A stretch of 64,000 bases of DNA from Halovenus amylolytica (GTDB lineage Archaea > Halobacteriota > Halobacteria > Halobacteriales > Haloarculaceae), in the NCBI GenBank assembly GCA_004015825.1, contig SAYS01000015.1:62001-126000 (forward strand), read 5' to 3'. Position 1 is the first letter of the stretch. Each line of letters opens with the position of its first letter. A model generated the notes under the pieces. That model saw nothing but the letters and a program-made list of their open reading frames with translations, did not search any database and was not told the origin of the DNA. A program made the position numbers and the translations under genes. Shown in pieces: positions 8,772 to 16,591 of the stretch.

Positions 8772-10889
8772 ATGAGTTCCCCAGCGGATCGCAACCGCCT
8801 CGACGAGGAGGAGAGCCCCTATCTGCAGGATCACGCCGACAACCCGGTCAACTGGCAGCCCTGGGACGAACAGGCGCTCGAAGCCGCCAGAGAACGGGAC
8901 GTACCGATCTTTCTCTCGGTCGGCTACGCCGCCTGTCACTGGTGTCACGTCATGGCATCGGAGAGCTTCGAGGACGAGGCCGTCGCCGAGATGCTCAACG
9001 AGAACTTCGTCCCGATCAAGGTCGACCGCGAGGAACGCCCCGACGTCGACAGCATCTACCAGACGGTCTGTCAGCGCGTCAGCGGCCGCGGTGGCTGGCC
9101 ACTCTCGGTCTGGCTCACCCCCGACCAGAAACCGTTCCAGGTCGGGACCTACTTCCCGAAAGAGGAGAAACGCGGCATGCCCGGCTTTCTGGATCTCCTC
9201 GAACAGATCAGCGGTGCCTGGTCGGACCCCGACCAGCGCGAACAGATCGACGAGCGCGCCCAGAAGTGGACCGAGATGGCCACGAGCGAACTCGAATCGG
9301 TGCCCGAGGAGCCCCAGGCGCCCGAGGACAATCTTCTCGACTCTGCTGCCCAGGCGGCCGTCCGTGGTGCTGATCGCGAACACGGCGGCTGGGGGTCGGG
9401 GCCGAAGTTCCCCCACACCGGCCGGATCCACCTCCTCCTGCGGGCCTACGAGCGTTCCGACCGCGAGGTCTACCGCGACGTCGCCACGGAAACGCTGGAC
9501 GCGATGGCAAATGGCGGGATGTACGACCACGTCGGCGGCGGCTTCCACCGCTACGCGACCGACCGGACGTGGACAGTCCCGCACTTCGAGAAGATGCTGT
9601 ACGACAACGCCGAACTGCCGCGGGCGTATCTCGCCGGCTACCAGGTCACCGACGAGGAACGGTACGCCACGGCGGCCCGGGAGACCCTCGAATTTATCGA
9701 ACACGAGATGACCCACGCGGAGGGTGGTTTCTTCAGCACGCTCGACGCCCAGAGTGAGGACGACTCCGGCGAGCGTGAGGAGGGGGCGTTCTATCTCTGG
9801 ACGCCGGATGCAGTCCACGATGCTGTCGACGACGAGGACGACGCGGAGATCTTCTGTGAACGGTTCGGTGTCACCAGCCGGGGTAACTTCGAGGGGAAAA
9901 CCGTTCTCACGCGTGCGAGGGGAATCGAGGAGATCGCGGCGGAACGCGATGTGGCGGCCGAGGAGGTCGAGGACACACTCGATCGGGCACTGGCACAGGT
10001 TCGCGAGGCACGCGAAAAGCGCCCGCGACCACCCCGCGACGAGAAGATCCTCGCGAGCTGGAACGGGCTGACCATCTCGACGTTCGCCGAGGCTGCGATC
10101 GTTCTCGACGAGGAGTATGCCGAGCCCGCAGTGGATGCACTCGAATTCATCGAGGACGAACTCTGGGACGACGACGAGCAGTCGCTCACCCGCCGGTACA
10201 AGGACGGTGTCACCAAAATCGACGGCTATCTCGAAGACTACGCCTTCCTCGGTCGGGGCGCACTCGACTGTTTCCAGGCGACCGGCGACGTCGAACACCT
10301 CGCCTTCGCGCTCGATATCGGTCGGGCGATCGAACGGGATTTCTGGGACAGCGAGAAGGAAACACTGTATTTCACCCCGAAAGACGGCGAAGCACTGATC
10401 GCCCGGCCACAGGAGTTGACCGACCAGTCCACGCCGTCGAGTCTGGGCGTCGCCGCGGAACTGCTGGACAAACTCGCCCATTTCACCGATACCGACGACT
10501 TCGCAGATATCGCCGAGGCAGTCATCGAGACCCACGGCGGTCGTATTCGCGCGAACCCGCTCCAGCACGCGTCGCTGACGCTCGCGGCCGACACCGTCAC
10601 CGAGGGCGTTCTCGAACTGGCGCTGGTCGCCGACGATCCATCGCGTGAGTGGTACGGCGAACTCGCGGAGTGGTATCTCGATCCGCGCGTGATCGCCTGG
10701 CGGCCCGCCGACGAGGATCGACTCGACGAGTGGCTCGACGTGCTCGGACTCGACGAAGCGCCGGGGATCTGGGCCGACCGCGGGCAGAAAAACGAGAATC
10801 CGACGGTCTACGCCTGCCGGTCACGAACCTGTTCGCCGCCGCGAAACGAGATCCCGCGCGCGCTGCGGTGGGCGAAACGGATGCTCTAG
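8772..10889 (+). CDS. Thioredoxin-fold DUF255 / YyaL-SSP411-type protein
   Basis: A 705-residue protein of the DUF255 family (YyaL; Spata20 in animals). The N-terminal thioredoxin-like domain carries the signature LSVGYAACHWCHVMA, with a CxxC at about residues 56-59. The rest is an alpha-alpha barrel resembling N-acylglucosamine epimerases, with motifs such as GGWPLSVWLTPD, VPHFEKMLYDNAEL and DEKILASWNGL. The enzymatic activity of the family is unsettled. The ATG at 8772 is chosen over an upstream in-frame GTG at 8727 because it aligns with the family N-terminus. The gene converges on a thioredoxin gene and overlaps its end by 4 nt. Confidence 0.85.
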   Translation: MSSPADRNRLDEEESPYLQDHADNPVNWQPWDEQALEAARERDVPIFLSVGYAACHWCHVMASESFEDEAVAEMLNENFVPIKVDREERPDVDSIYQTVCQRVSGRGGWPLSVWLTPDQKPFQVGTYFPKEEKRGMPGFLDLLEQISGAWSDPDQREQIDERAQKWTEMATSELESVPEEPQAPEDNLLDSAAQAAVRGADREHGGWGSGPKFPHTGRIHLLLRAYERSDREVYRDVATETLDAMANGGMYDHVGGGFHRYATDRTWTVPHFEKMLYDNAELPRAYLAGYQVTDEERYATAARETLEFIEHEMTHAEGGFFSTLDAQSEDDSGEREEGAFYLWTPDAVHDAVDDEDDAEIFCERFGVTSRGNFEGKTVLTRARGIEEIAAERDVAAEEVEDTLDRALAQVREAREKRPRPPRDEKILASWNGLTISTFAEAAIVLDEEYAEPAVDALEFIEDELWDDDEQSLTRRYKDGVTKIDGYLEDYAFLGRGALDCFQATGDVEHLAFALDIGRAIERDFWDSEKETLYFTPKDGEALIARPQELTDQSTPSSLGVAAELLDKLAHFTDTDDFADIAEAVIETHGGRIRANPLQHASLTLAADTVTEGVLELALVADDPSREWYGELAEWYLDPRVIAWRPADEDRLDEWLDVLGLDEAPGIWADRGQKNENPTVYACRSRTCSPPRNEIPRALRWAKRML

Positions 10890-11263
10890 TCGTCGAGTTC
10901 GTCGCGGAGCTTTTCGGCGAGATACAGCGCGATCGGCATCGACTCCTCTTCGACGAAGCGAGCGATCTCCTCGCCGTCGTCGTCTTCGACGATAACGGTC
11001 GGGATCTTCTCGATGCCGTACTCCTCGACGCCCGGCCCTTCCTTGTTCTCGTCGAGTGCGTACTCGTGGATCCGATCGTCTGGGATGTTCGCGGCATCCA
11101 GTGCGGCCCCGAAATCGGGCAACTGTGCCCGGCAATCCTTGCACCAGTCACCGCCCCAGATCCGGTAGACGACCTGATCGCTGTAGATGTCGAGTGTTTC
11201 GATGGTGTCCGTGTATGCGTCTGCGACCCACACAGGGTTCGGTTCGAGTGTTTCCAGTGACAT
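10886..11263 (-). CDS. Thioredoxin-family protein
   Basis: A 125-residue thioredoxin fold with active site GGDWCKDCRAQL (WCKDC, about residues 40-44) and a cis-proline in EKIPTVIVED. The active site differs from classical WCGPC, so redox partner and potential may differ. It is tail to tail with the DUF255 gene, which also has a thioredoxin domain. No signal peptide, so cytoplasmic. Substrate unknown. Confidence 0.85.
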   Translation of the reverse strand: MSLETLEPNPVWVADAYTDTIETLDIYSDQVVYRIWGGDWCKDCRAQLPDFGAALDAANIPDDRIHEYALDENKEGPGVEEYGIEKIPTVIVEDDDGEEIARFVEEESMPIALYLAEKLRDELDD

Positions 11264-11364
11264 TGCCTGCTATTTGGCGCGACCTGACTTATATGATCGG
11301 ACGGATGGATTGGTGGGGACGGAAAGAACGGTATAGGTGGCAGTGAATGTGAGAGGACTGTTTT

Positions 11365-11382
11365 GAACAGCAAGAAAGCCCC
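11365..11382. repeat. Solo copy of the 18-bp terminal repeat GAACAGCAAGAAAGCCCC
   Basis: Identical to the outer ends of the elements at 11412 and 21135, in direct orientation 47 bp before the next copy. Nothing else recognisable lies between 11264 and this point. Possibly a leftover end of another copy of the family. Confidence 0.6.
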
Positions 11383-11603
11383 ACGAGACAACCCTGGTGC
11401 TGCGACCGTGTGAACAGCAAGAAAGCCCCGAGGCGCTGAACTCGGGGGCACCGATAGACTCGCTTCGCTCGTCTATCGAGGTCACGCTCACTATCGTTCG
11501 CGTGACACTCGTTGCGCTCCTCACTCCCTTCGGTCGTTTCGGTGCTTACTTCGTCCGCCTTCGTTCAGCGCCTCACCGGGAGAGCAAAGCTCTTGGGAGC
11601 TTA

Positions 11604-12773
11604 CGGCGCGTAATGAGTGACGGAAGTTATGGGCATGGCCTGAGACTGTGAGGTAATGAGTGGAGATCGCCGGATCGAGATTGTCCGACATCTGGATGAA
11701 GGGGAGTTGGATCGTCTGCTGGATGAAGCAGACGATCCAAAGGTTACGAAGCGACTCACTTTTATCAAGCGTCTCTACAAAGGAGCAAACTTGGAAGACG
11801 CAGCCGATGATGTTGGCAAGTCTGCTTCGACAGGAAGTCGCTGGGCGCGTCGGTGGAACGAAGGCGGGCTAGGGCTGCTCACGCCGAACTTCGGGGCCGG
11901 CAGGCCCCCGAAGCTCGGCGAAGAGCAACAGGAACAACTCCTTGAAATGTTGCGTGAAGATCAGCCCTGGAAAGCCCAGGAAATCCTGCAGTTGTTAGAT
12001 GAAGAGTTTGACGTTCAGTATCATCCTGATTATCTTCACCGGTTCCTTCGGAACCTCGGCTTGTCGTACGCGAAACCTCGTCCAGAACGCCCATCTCGGC
12101 CAGAAGATCCAGACGGGATCCTCGAAGAACGCGTCGACGACGCGTTCGACGAGGAGGCTGACACACCCCAGAACAAACGTGCTGATGACGAGAGTAAAGG
12201 CTGGATCGTTGATGACGATATTTGCACAGATGGCGGCACTGTCGTCGGCTTCTGTGATGCGTCTCACCCGCAACCATTCGACAACTCTCACCGACTGTGG
12301 TACGTTGACGATCCGACACTGCAGCGACCGCTGGTGACGGTTGACGAACCAGCGGTCGGCTGCTATACACTCAACGGTGAAAGCGTCCTCACGTTTCCTG
12401 AAGACCAATCGAAAGAAAACATCTGTGCACTGTTCGAACAGGTCCGCGAGCAGAATCCCGGCAAGCGGATTCTGCTCGTCTTGGATAATTTCTCGTCGCA
12501 CGTGTGTGAATACACGCGCAAGCGAGCACATCAACTTGGCATCGACCTGGTGTTTCTTCCGGTTGGATCACCGCATCTCAATCCAATTGAGCAGGTCTGG
12601 AAAACGCTCAAACGCGCCGCCTCACCGATCATTGTAGCGAGCGAGAAGTCCTTTCGGACTCTCGCTCGCCGCCTCTTCGAGAAATTCACGAAGAGACTTG
12701 GATTCGCTAAATCCTGGATCGACAAATTCCTCAGCCCCTATTTGCAAAAATTATCTTGATCATTAAAGCGCCG
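11604..12773 (+). mobile_element. IS630-family insertion sequence
   Basis: About 1.17 kb, the usual size of the family, holding one transposase gene. Candidate terminal inverted repeats are CGGCGCGTAATGA (11604-11616) and the complement of TCATTAAAGCGCCG (12760-12773), matching apart from a short internal gap. IS630 elements duplicate a TA target; TA flanks the left end (11602-11603) but the right flank reads TG, so the duplication is not intact or the end is off by a base or two. Confidence 0.6.
11656..12759 (+). CDS. IS630-family transposase (DDE)
   Basis: A 367-residue intact transposase. The N-terminal helix-turn-helix (about 30-75) reads AADDVGKSASTGSRWARRWN, followed by a second HTH with KAQEILQLLDEEFDV. 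Catalytic residues of the RNase H fold are visible: first Asp in VVGFCDASHP, second in LLVLDNFSSH, and the Glu in LNPIEQVWKTLK. No frameshift or stop, so it may be active. It also has an acidic insertion (about 150-185) before the catalytic core. The ATG at 11656 follows a candidate left end at 11604. Confidence 0.88.
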   Translation: MSGDRRIEIVRHLDEGELDRLLDEADDPKVTKRLTFIKRLYKGANLEDAADDVGKSASTGSRWARRWNEGGLGLLTPNFGAGRPPKLGEEQQEQLLEMLREDQPWKAQEILQLLDEEFDVQYHPDYLHRFLRNLGLSYAKPRPERPSRPEDPDGILEERVDDAFDEEADTPQNKRADDESKGWIVDDDICTDGGTVVGFCDASHPQPFDNSHRLWYVDDPTLQRPLVTVDEPAVGCYTLNGESVLTFPEDQSKENICALFEQVREQNPGKRILLVLDNFSSHVCEYTRKRAHQLGIDLVFLPVGSPHLNPIEQVWKTLKRAASPIIVASEKSFRTLARRLFEKFTKRLGFAKSWIDKFLSPYLQKLS

Positions 12774-12917
12774 TGAACGCCCCTTTCTTGCTGTTCGTAC
12801 TTCCAGTCTAGAGCTGTATCCCTGCCCTAAAATACCATCACGAGTCAATCTCGGAGTTTGGGGCACAGGCTGCCGCTGCCGGCGCGGGTTTAAAACGCCA
12901 TATCGTAGGGACTGGCA

Positions 12918-13829
12918 GTGCACGAGAATATTCTCGAAACGATCGGCTCGCCGCTGGTCGCCGTCGACAGTCCCGACGGGACGACGATCGCGGCGAAAGT
13001 CGAGTCGTTCAACCCCGGCGGATCGGCGAAGGATCGCCCGGCGTTGTCGATGGTCGAAGAGGCCGAAGCGGAGGGGGATCTCGAAGCCGGCAATACGATC
13101 GTCGAACCGACGAGTGGGAACACTGGGATCGGACTGGCGATGGTCGGGGCCGCGAAGGGATACGACGTGGTACTCGTGATGCCGGCCTCGCAGTCCAAAG
13201 AACGCCGCCAGATCATGCGCGCCTACGGAGCCGATCTCGAACTCGTCGAGGGGTCGATCACCGACGCCCGCGAGCGAGCGGACGAACTCACCGACCGGGA
13301 GGGGTACGTCCAGATGTACCAGTTCGAAAACCCCGCGAATCCGGAGGCACACTACCAGACGACCGGTCCGGAGATTATCGACCAGCTCGACGGCCGCGAG
13401 CCCGATGCGCTCGTCGCCGGTGTCGGAACCGGTGGGACGATATCGGGGATCGGCCGCCACCTCCGTGAGGAGTTCCCCGACATCGAGATTATCGCCGTCG
13501 AACCCGAGGAGAACGCCGTGCTCTCGGGCGACGAACCGGGCGAGGACGACTTCCAGGGGATGGGACCCGGCTTCATCAGCGAGAACCTCGACCAGAGCCT
13601 GCTCGACGGGATCGAGACCGTCGACATCGACACCGCCGAGCGGGAGTGTCGCCGGCTCGTACAGGAGGAGGGCATCTTCGTCGGCCAGTCCTCAGGGGGT
13701 TCGAACGTCGCGGCGAAGCGGGTCGCGCGGCGGCTCCGCGGGCAGGTCGAAGAGCCACTCGTCGTCACTGTCTACTGGGATTCCGGCGAGCGGTACATGA
13801 CCACGGGGATGTTCGAAGAGTCGTCGTGA
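12918..13829 (+). CDS. cysK: Cysteine synthase / PLP-dependent beta-replacing enzyme
   Basis: A 303-residue fold-type II PLP enzyme that most likely makes cysteine from O-acetylserine and sulfide. The PLP lysine is in FNPGGSAKDRPA (about residue 41), the substrate loop is PTSGNTGIGLAM, and the phosphate-binding glycine loop is GVGTGGTISGIG. The final ESSGGSN-like region is GQSSGGSNVAAKR. Start is GTG at 12918. Related cystathionine beta-synthases or O-phosphoserine-dependent enzymes cannot be excluded. Its end is followed by an MFS remnant. Confidence 0.85.
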   Translation: MHENILETIGSPLVAVDSPDGTTIAAKVESFNPGGSAKDRPALSMVEEAEAEGDLEAGNTIVEPTSGNTGIGLAMVGAAKGYDVVLVMPASQSKERRQIMRAYGADLELVEGSITDARERADELTDREGYVQMYQFENPANPEAHYQTTGPEIIDQLDGREPDALVAGVGTGGTISGIGRHLREEFPDIEIIAVEPEENAVLSGDEPGEDDFQGMGPGFISENLDQSLLDGIETVDIDTAERECRRLVQEEGIFVGQSSGGSNVAAKRVARRLRGQVEEPLVVTVYWDSGERYMTTGMFEESS

Positions 13830-13932
13830 GAATTCCTGGATGATCGAGGAGTCGTCGTAGTGTTTTGCGCACGCGCAGTCTGATCTCACATCCGAAGTAC
13901 GTTCATACACAGTGGGCACCTCTGGGGCTGTA

Positions 13933-14109
13933 ATGAGTGAGAGTGCGGATCAGGGCTCGGGTCGGTATCGGATGCTCACGCTTCTCGCTGTGGCGGAGTT
14001 ACTCGCGATGACACTCTGGTTTAGCGCCTCCGCGGTCGGGCCGGAACTCGCGACCGCCATCATCGCCGCGACTGTCCAGAGTTTCCTGCCGGCCGGCGGC
14101 CGAGGGTAG
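13933..14109 (+). pseudogene. N-terminal remnant of an MFS transporter
   Basis: A 58-codon frame with a normal start. RYRMLTLLAVAELLAMTLWF then SASAVGPELA is what is usually seen in the first transmembrane helix of MFS permeases (nitrate/cyanate-like group). Homology then ends in TAIIAATVQSFLPAGGRG and a stop; the other eleven helices are missing. It may be a simple 3' deletion or an internal deletion that joined the two ends. Unlikely to be functional. Confidence 0.6.
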
Positions 14110-14192
14110 CCGTACGTTCGTCTCACCCCTGGGGTTCTCTCGGCGAGAGATAGAGAGAAGCAATTACCACGGTCCGCTCGAAAAGGTGCAAC

Positions 14193-14849
14193 GTGAACAG
14201 GCGCGAGCAGGTCCAGTCGGAAGCTGGCCCGGTCCTACAGCGATGGCAATCCAGCAGAGAGCTGTCCACAATCAGACGGCGCCTCGGCGGCATCTTCGGT
14301 GCGGGCGTGGTCGTCATCGCAGCGGAGATACTGCTCGATCCCGGTGGCCTGACCGGCGGATTGATCTCGCTGTGGTTTCTGCTCTCCGTGCCGGTGGCTG
14401 CCATCGCGGCCTGTCTCCTCGTCTTGCTGAAAGATCCGGCGAACGCACCCGAGCTGTGGTGGGAAAACGGCACCCTCGCGACGGCCGGACTCGTCCTGCT
14501 GGCGGGCTTCTCGCGTGGCGCACGCAAAACGGAGCTGGGCCGCATTGCCTGGCAGCTGTTTTTCGGCACTGACGGCCCACCGGGCGCGGACTACGAGTTC
14601 GGAACGGAAAACACCGAGATCGATCTCTCCGCGGTCGCCCAGTTCCGGCGGTACGTCTACTACGCGATCGTCGGCTCTGTGGGGCTAATTCTCGCCGAAC
14701 AGCTCCTTCGCGGGGACCGCTCTGCAGGGGGCGGATTCGAGGGCCTGCTCGGCTTCGATCTGGGGCCGGCGGGGTGGGCAGCGGTGTTTCTGGCTGCCCT
14801 CATTCTCGGGTTCGTCGTCGGTGGTCTCGCCGCAGCGATGGACCCCTGA
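14193..14849 (+). CDS. Haloarchaeal membrane protein, unknown function
   Basis: A 218-residue protein with about five hydrophobic segments: about 33-52 and 55-80 close together, one near 92-108 (ATAGLVLLAGF), one at 150-170 (YAIVGSVGLILAEQLL) and one at the C-terminus (WAAVFLAALILGFVVGGLAA). A polar loop of about 45 residues lies before the fourth. The start is GTG at 14193. No known family motif is recognised. It lies 46 nt before the metallo-hydrolase gene on the same strand, so co-transcription is possible. Confidence 0.6.
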   Translation: MNRREQVQSEAGPVLQRWQSSRELSTIRRRLGGIFGAGVVVIAAEILLDPGGLTGGLISLWFLLSVPVAAIAACLLVLLKDPANAPELWWENGTLATAGLVLLAGFSRGARKTELGRIAWQLFFGTDGPPGADYEFGTENTEIDLSAVAQFRRYVYYAIVGSVGLILAEQLLRGDRSAGGGFEGLLGFDLGPAGWAAVFLAALILGFVVGGLAAAMDP

Positions 14850-14895
14850 TGCTTCGGGATGGGAAGTTTTCACTCCGGCAGCCGATATTCGACGT

Positions 14896-15657
14896 ATGCA
14901 GATCACGTTCCTCGGAACTGGATCGGCGATGCCGACCGGCGAGCGGTTCCAGACCGGTCTCTTGCTCGAATCGGACGACCAGAATCTGCTCGTCGACTGT
15001 GGCAGCGGCGCGTTACACGGGCTGGCCAGAACAAACGTGGGCTACGAGGGTGTCGACACACTGTTGCTCACCCACCACCACCTCGATCACGTCTCGGATA
15101 TACTCCCACTGCTGCAGGCGCGATGGCTGGCCGGCGAGGAGTCACTCACGATCGTGGGTCCAGAGGGAACCGACGACCTCGTGAGCCGGTTGCTCGATAT
15201 CCACGAACCCATGCAAGACCGCCTTGAGCTGACGATCCACGAACTCGACCCAGCGGATTGCCCCTTCGAGATTGCGGGGTTCGAGGTCAATGCGATGGAG
15301 ACACGTCACTCCATGTACTGTCTGGCCTACCGCTTCGAGACCGGCGACGCCGAGCCACCCTTCGTCTTCAGCGCCGACAGCGAGGCCTTCGAGGAGTTGA
15401 TCGAGTTCGCCGACGGCGCGGCAGTGCTGGCCCACGACTGCTCGTTTCCCGACGACGTCGACGTCTCGAACCATCCGACGCCGAGGAGTCTCGGGCAGGC
15501 ACTCGCTGACGCCGATGCCGAGGTCGGTCGGGTCTACCTGACGCATCTCTATCCCCACACCGAGGGTCGACACGAGGAGATGCTCGACTCGATCGCCGAT
15601 TCCTACGACGGCGACGTTCGGTTCGCGGAGGACGGACTGACGATCAGTCTCTCTTGA
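14896..15657 (+). CDS. Metallo-beta-lactamase-fold hydrolase (RNase Z-like)
   Basis: A 253-residue MBL-fold protein. It opens MQITFLGTGSAMPTGERFQT, has the zinc motif LLLTHHHLDHVSDI (HxHxDH, about 55-66), ETRHSMYCLAYRF for the next His, and VFSADSE followed by VLAHDCSF with further metal ligands; LTHLYPHTEGRHEEM supplies the last His. The layout is that of RNase Z-like and other single-domain MBL hydrolases, but the long RNase Z exosite arm is not obvious, so a phosphodiesterase or other hydrolase is equally possible. Confidence 0.82.
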   Translation: MQITFLGTGSAMPTGERFQTGLLLESDDQNLLVDCGSGALHGLARTNVGYEGVDTLLLTHHHLDHVSDILPLLQARWLAGEESLTIVGPEGTDDLVSRLLDIHEPMQDRLELTIHELDPADCPFEIAGFEVNAMETRHSMYCLAYRFETGDAEPPFVFSADSEAFEELIEFADGAAVLAHDCSFPDDVDVSNHPTPRSLGQALADADAEVGRVYLTHLYPHTEGRHEEMLDSIADSYDGDVRFAEDGLTISLS

Positions 15658-15680
15658 TGGCGCCTGTTACGGAGAATCAA

Positions 15681-15717
15681 GGAGAAAGCCCCGCTGTTCA
15701 CCGCGGGGAGGATGTCA
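15681..15717. mobile_element. Relic right end of an IS200/IS605 (tnpB) element
   Basis: GAAAGCCCCGC and GCGGGGAGGATGTCAAT enclose a hairpin (15689-15708). This resembles the 3' end of haloarchaeal IS200/IS605 elements, where the stem is part of the right end and of the guide RNA encoded there. No tnpB or tnpA remains nearby. The stop codon of the methyltransferase gene on the other strand (15715-15717) lies inside this sequence. Confidence 0.5.
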
Positions 15718-16485
15718 ATCTGCGACTGCCCAGAACCGGACGCTTCCCGGCACCTTCCACAACAGTTCGGGGAGATCACTATCGGCTGCATCGCTGTTTT
15801 CCGTCCTGTGATGCCGTGGTTCGAGCAGTCGCTGGACAGTAAATCCAGCGTCGACGAGAGCGTTGTGGAGGTCCGCAACCGTATGATCGAAGACGACCAG
15901 ATTTGATTCGTAGTCGTCGTCGATCGTGATCTCTCGCCGACCGGTGTCGTAGTAGCTTCCTTCGAAGGTTTGCTCTTCTAGATCGAGTATCTCGTGTACC
16001 GGGTGTGGCACGCTGAGTACGAAGACGCCGCTGTCCCGCAGGACACGGCGCACTTCACGGAACGCTTCGTCGAGATGTTTGATCATCTGGTACACTGCCT
16101 CGGAGGAAGCCACGTCGAAGCTATCGCCGGGAAGTGGCAGGTTTGTGACATTTCCTTTGAGAAACTGTGCTTCGACGCCGTAGAAATCTCGCAACTGCCG
16201 TGCGTGCTGCAGTTGTTCGCCCGAGAGGTCGACGCCGACGACGGTTTCGGCTCCCAGATCAGCAGTCCCGACAGTTGCTTGGCCGCCGCCACACCCTAGT
16301 TCGACGTACTCCTTTCCCGCTACCGAGGCGAGGATTTCGGGCTGTGGCCCACCTGGAGCATCCGGGCCGAACGGCGAGGGGGCTGGCGGGGAGTCTCCGT
16401 CTACAGTGTTCGCGTTCCACAACGCCTGGAAATCATCACTCCACTCGTTCCAGAGTCGCTGGTTTTCACGTCCGTGTTCGGTCAT
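15715..16485 (-). CDS. Class I SAM-dependent methyltransferase
   Basis: A 256-residue Rossmann-fold methyltransferase. SAM-binding motif I is YVELGCGGGQATVG, motif II TVVGVDLSGEQLQ, then FDVASSEAVYQMIKH and a post-core region LRDSGVFVLSVPHPV, as in the UbiE/COQ5-like group. The start is placed at the ATG at 16485 (MTEHGRENQRLWNEW) because the upstream extension is not conserved-looking. The acceptor is unknown. Its C-terminal codons run into the IS605-like relic, so the original C-terminus may have been altered. Confidence 0.82.
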   Translation of the reverse strand: MTEHGRENQRLWNEWSDDFQALWNANTVDGDSPPAPSPFGPDAPGGPQPEILASVAGKEYVELGCGGGQATVGTADLGAETVVGVDLSGEQLQHARQLRDFYGVEAQFLKGNVTNLPLPGDSFDVASSEAVYQMIKHLDEAFREVRRVLRDSGVFVLSVPHPVHEILDLEEQTFEGSYYDTGRREITIDDDYESNLVVFDHTVADLHNALVDAGFTVQRLLEPRHHRTENSDAADSDLPELLWKVPGSVRFWAVAD

Positions 16486-16591
16486 TCCAGTGCTGTTTCT
16501 GTTATCAGATGGTACGCGTATCAATGTTTCAGGTTCGTGTCAATCTATCACACTCCTGAGACGAGTAACTGAACCGCCTCCGATGCCGCTA

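Larger units (their letters stand above)
11412..12796. mobile_element. Palindromic non-autonomous repeat element interrupted by an IS630
   Basis: Ends are GAACAGCAAGAAAGCCCC (11412-11429) and its inverted partner CTTTCTTGCTGTTC (12783-12796), 14 bp perfect. The first 37 bp, through the hairpin CCCGAGGCGCTGAACTCGGG, equal the start of the element at 21135. An inner inverted pair GAGGCGCTGAAC (11430) and GTTCAGCGCCTC (11563-11574) folds the left part; TCCGCCTTCGTTCAGCGCCTC-type sequence is also shared with the 21 kb copy. The IS630 at about 11604-12773 seems inserted in it; without that insertion the element would be about 215 bp. No coding capacity of its own is seen. Confidence 0.6.

Noticed and set aside
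8733..10568. 611-codon open frame on the minus strand
   Set aside because: It is antisense to the DUF255 gene, which has clear motifs; GC-rich codon bias opens opposite frames, and the product has no recognisable domain.
11365..11448. CRISPR array from repeated GAACAGCAAGAAAGCCCC
   Set aside because: Only two direct copies with a 29-bp gap, and the same ends occur in inverted form elsewhere; no cas genes are nearby.
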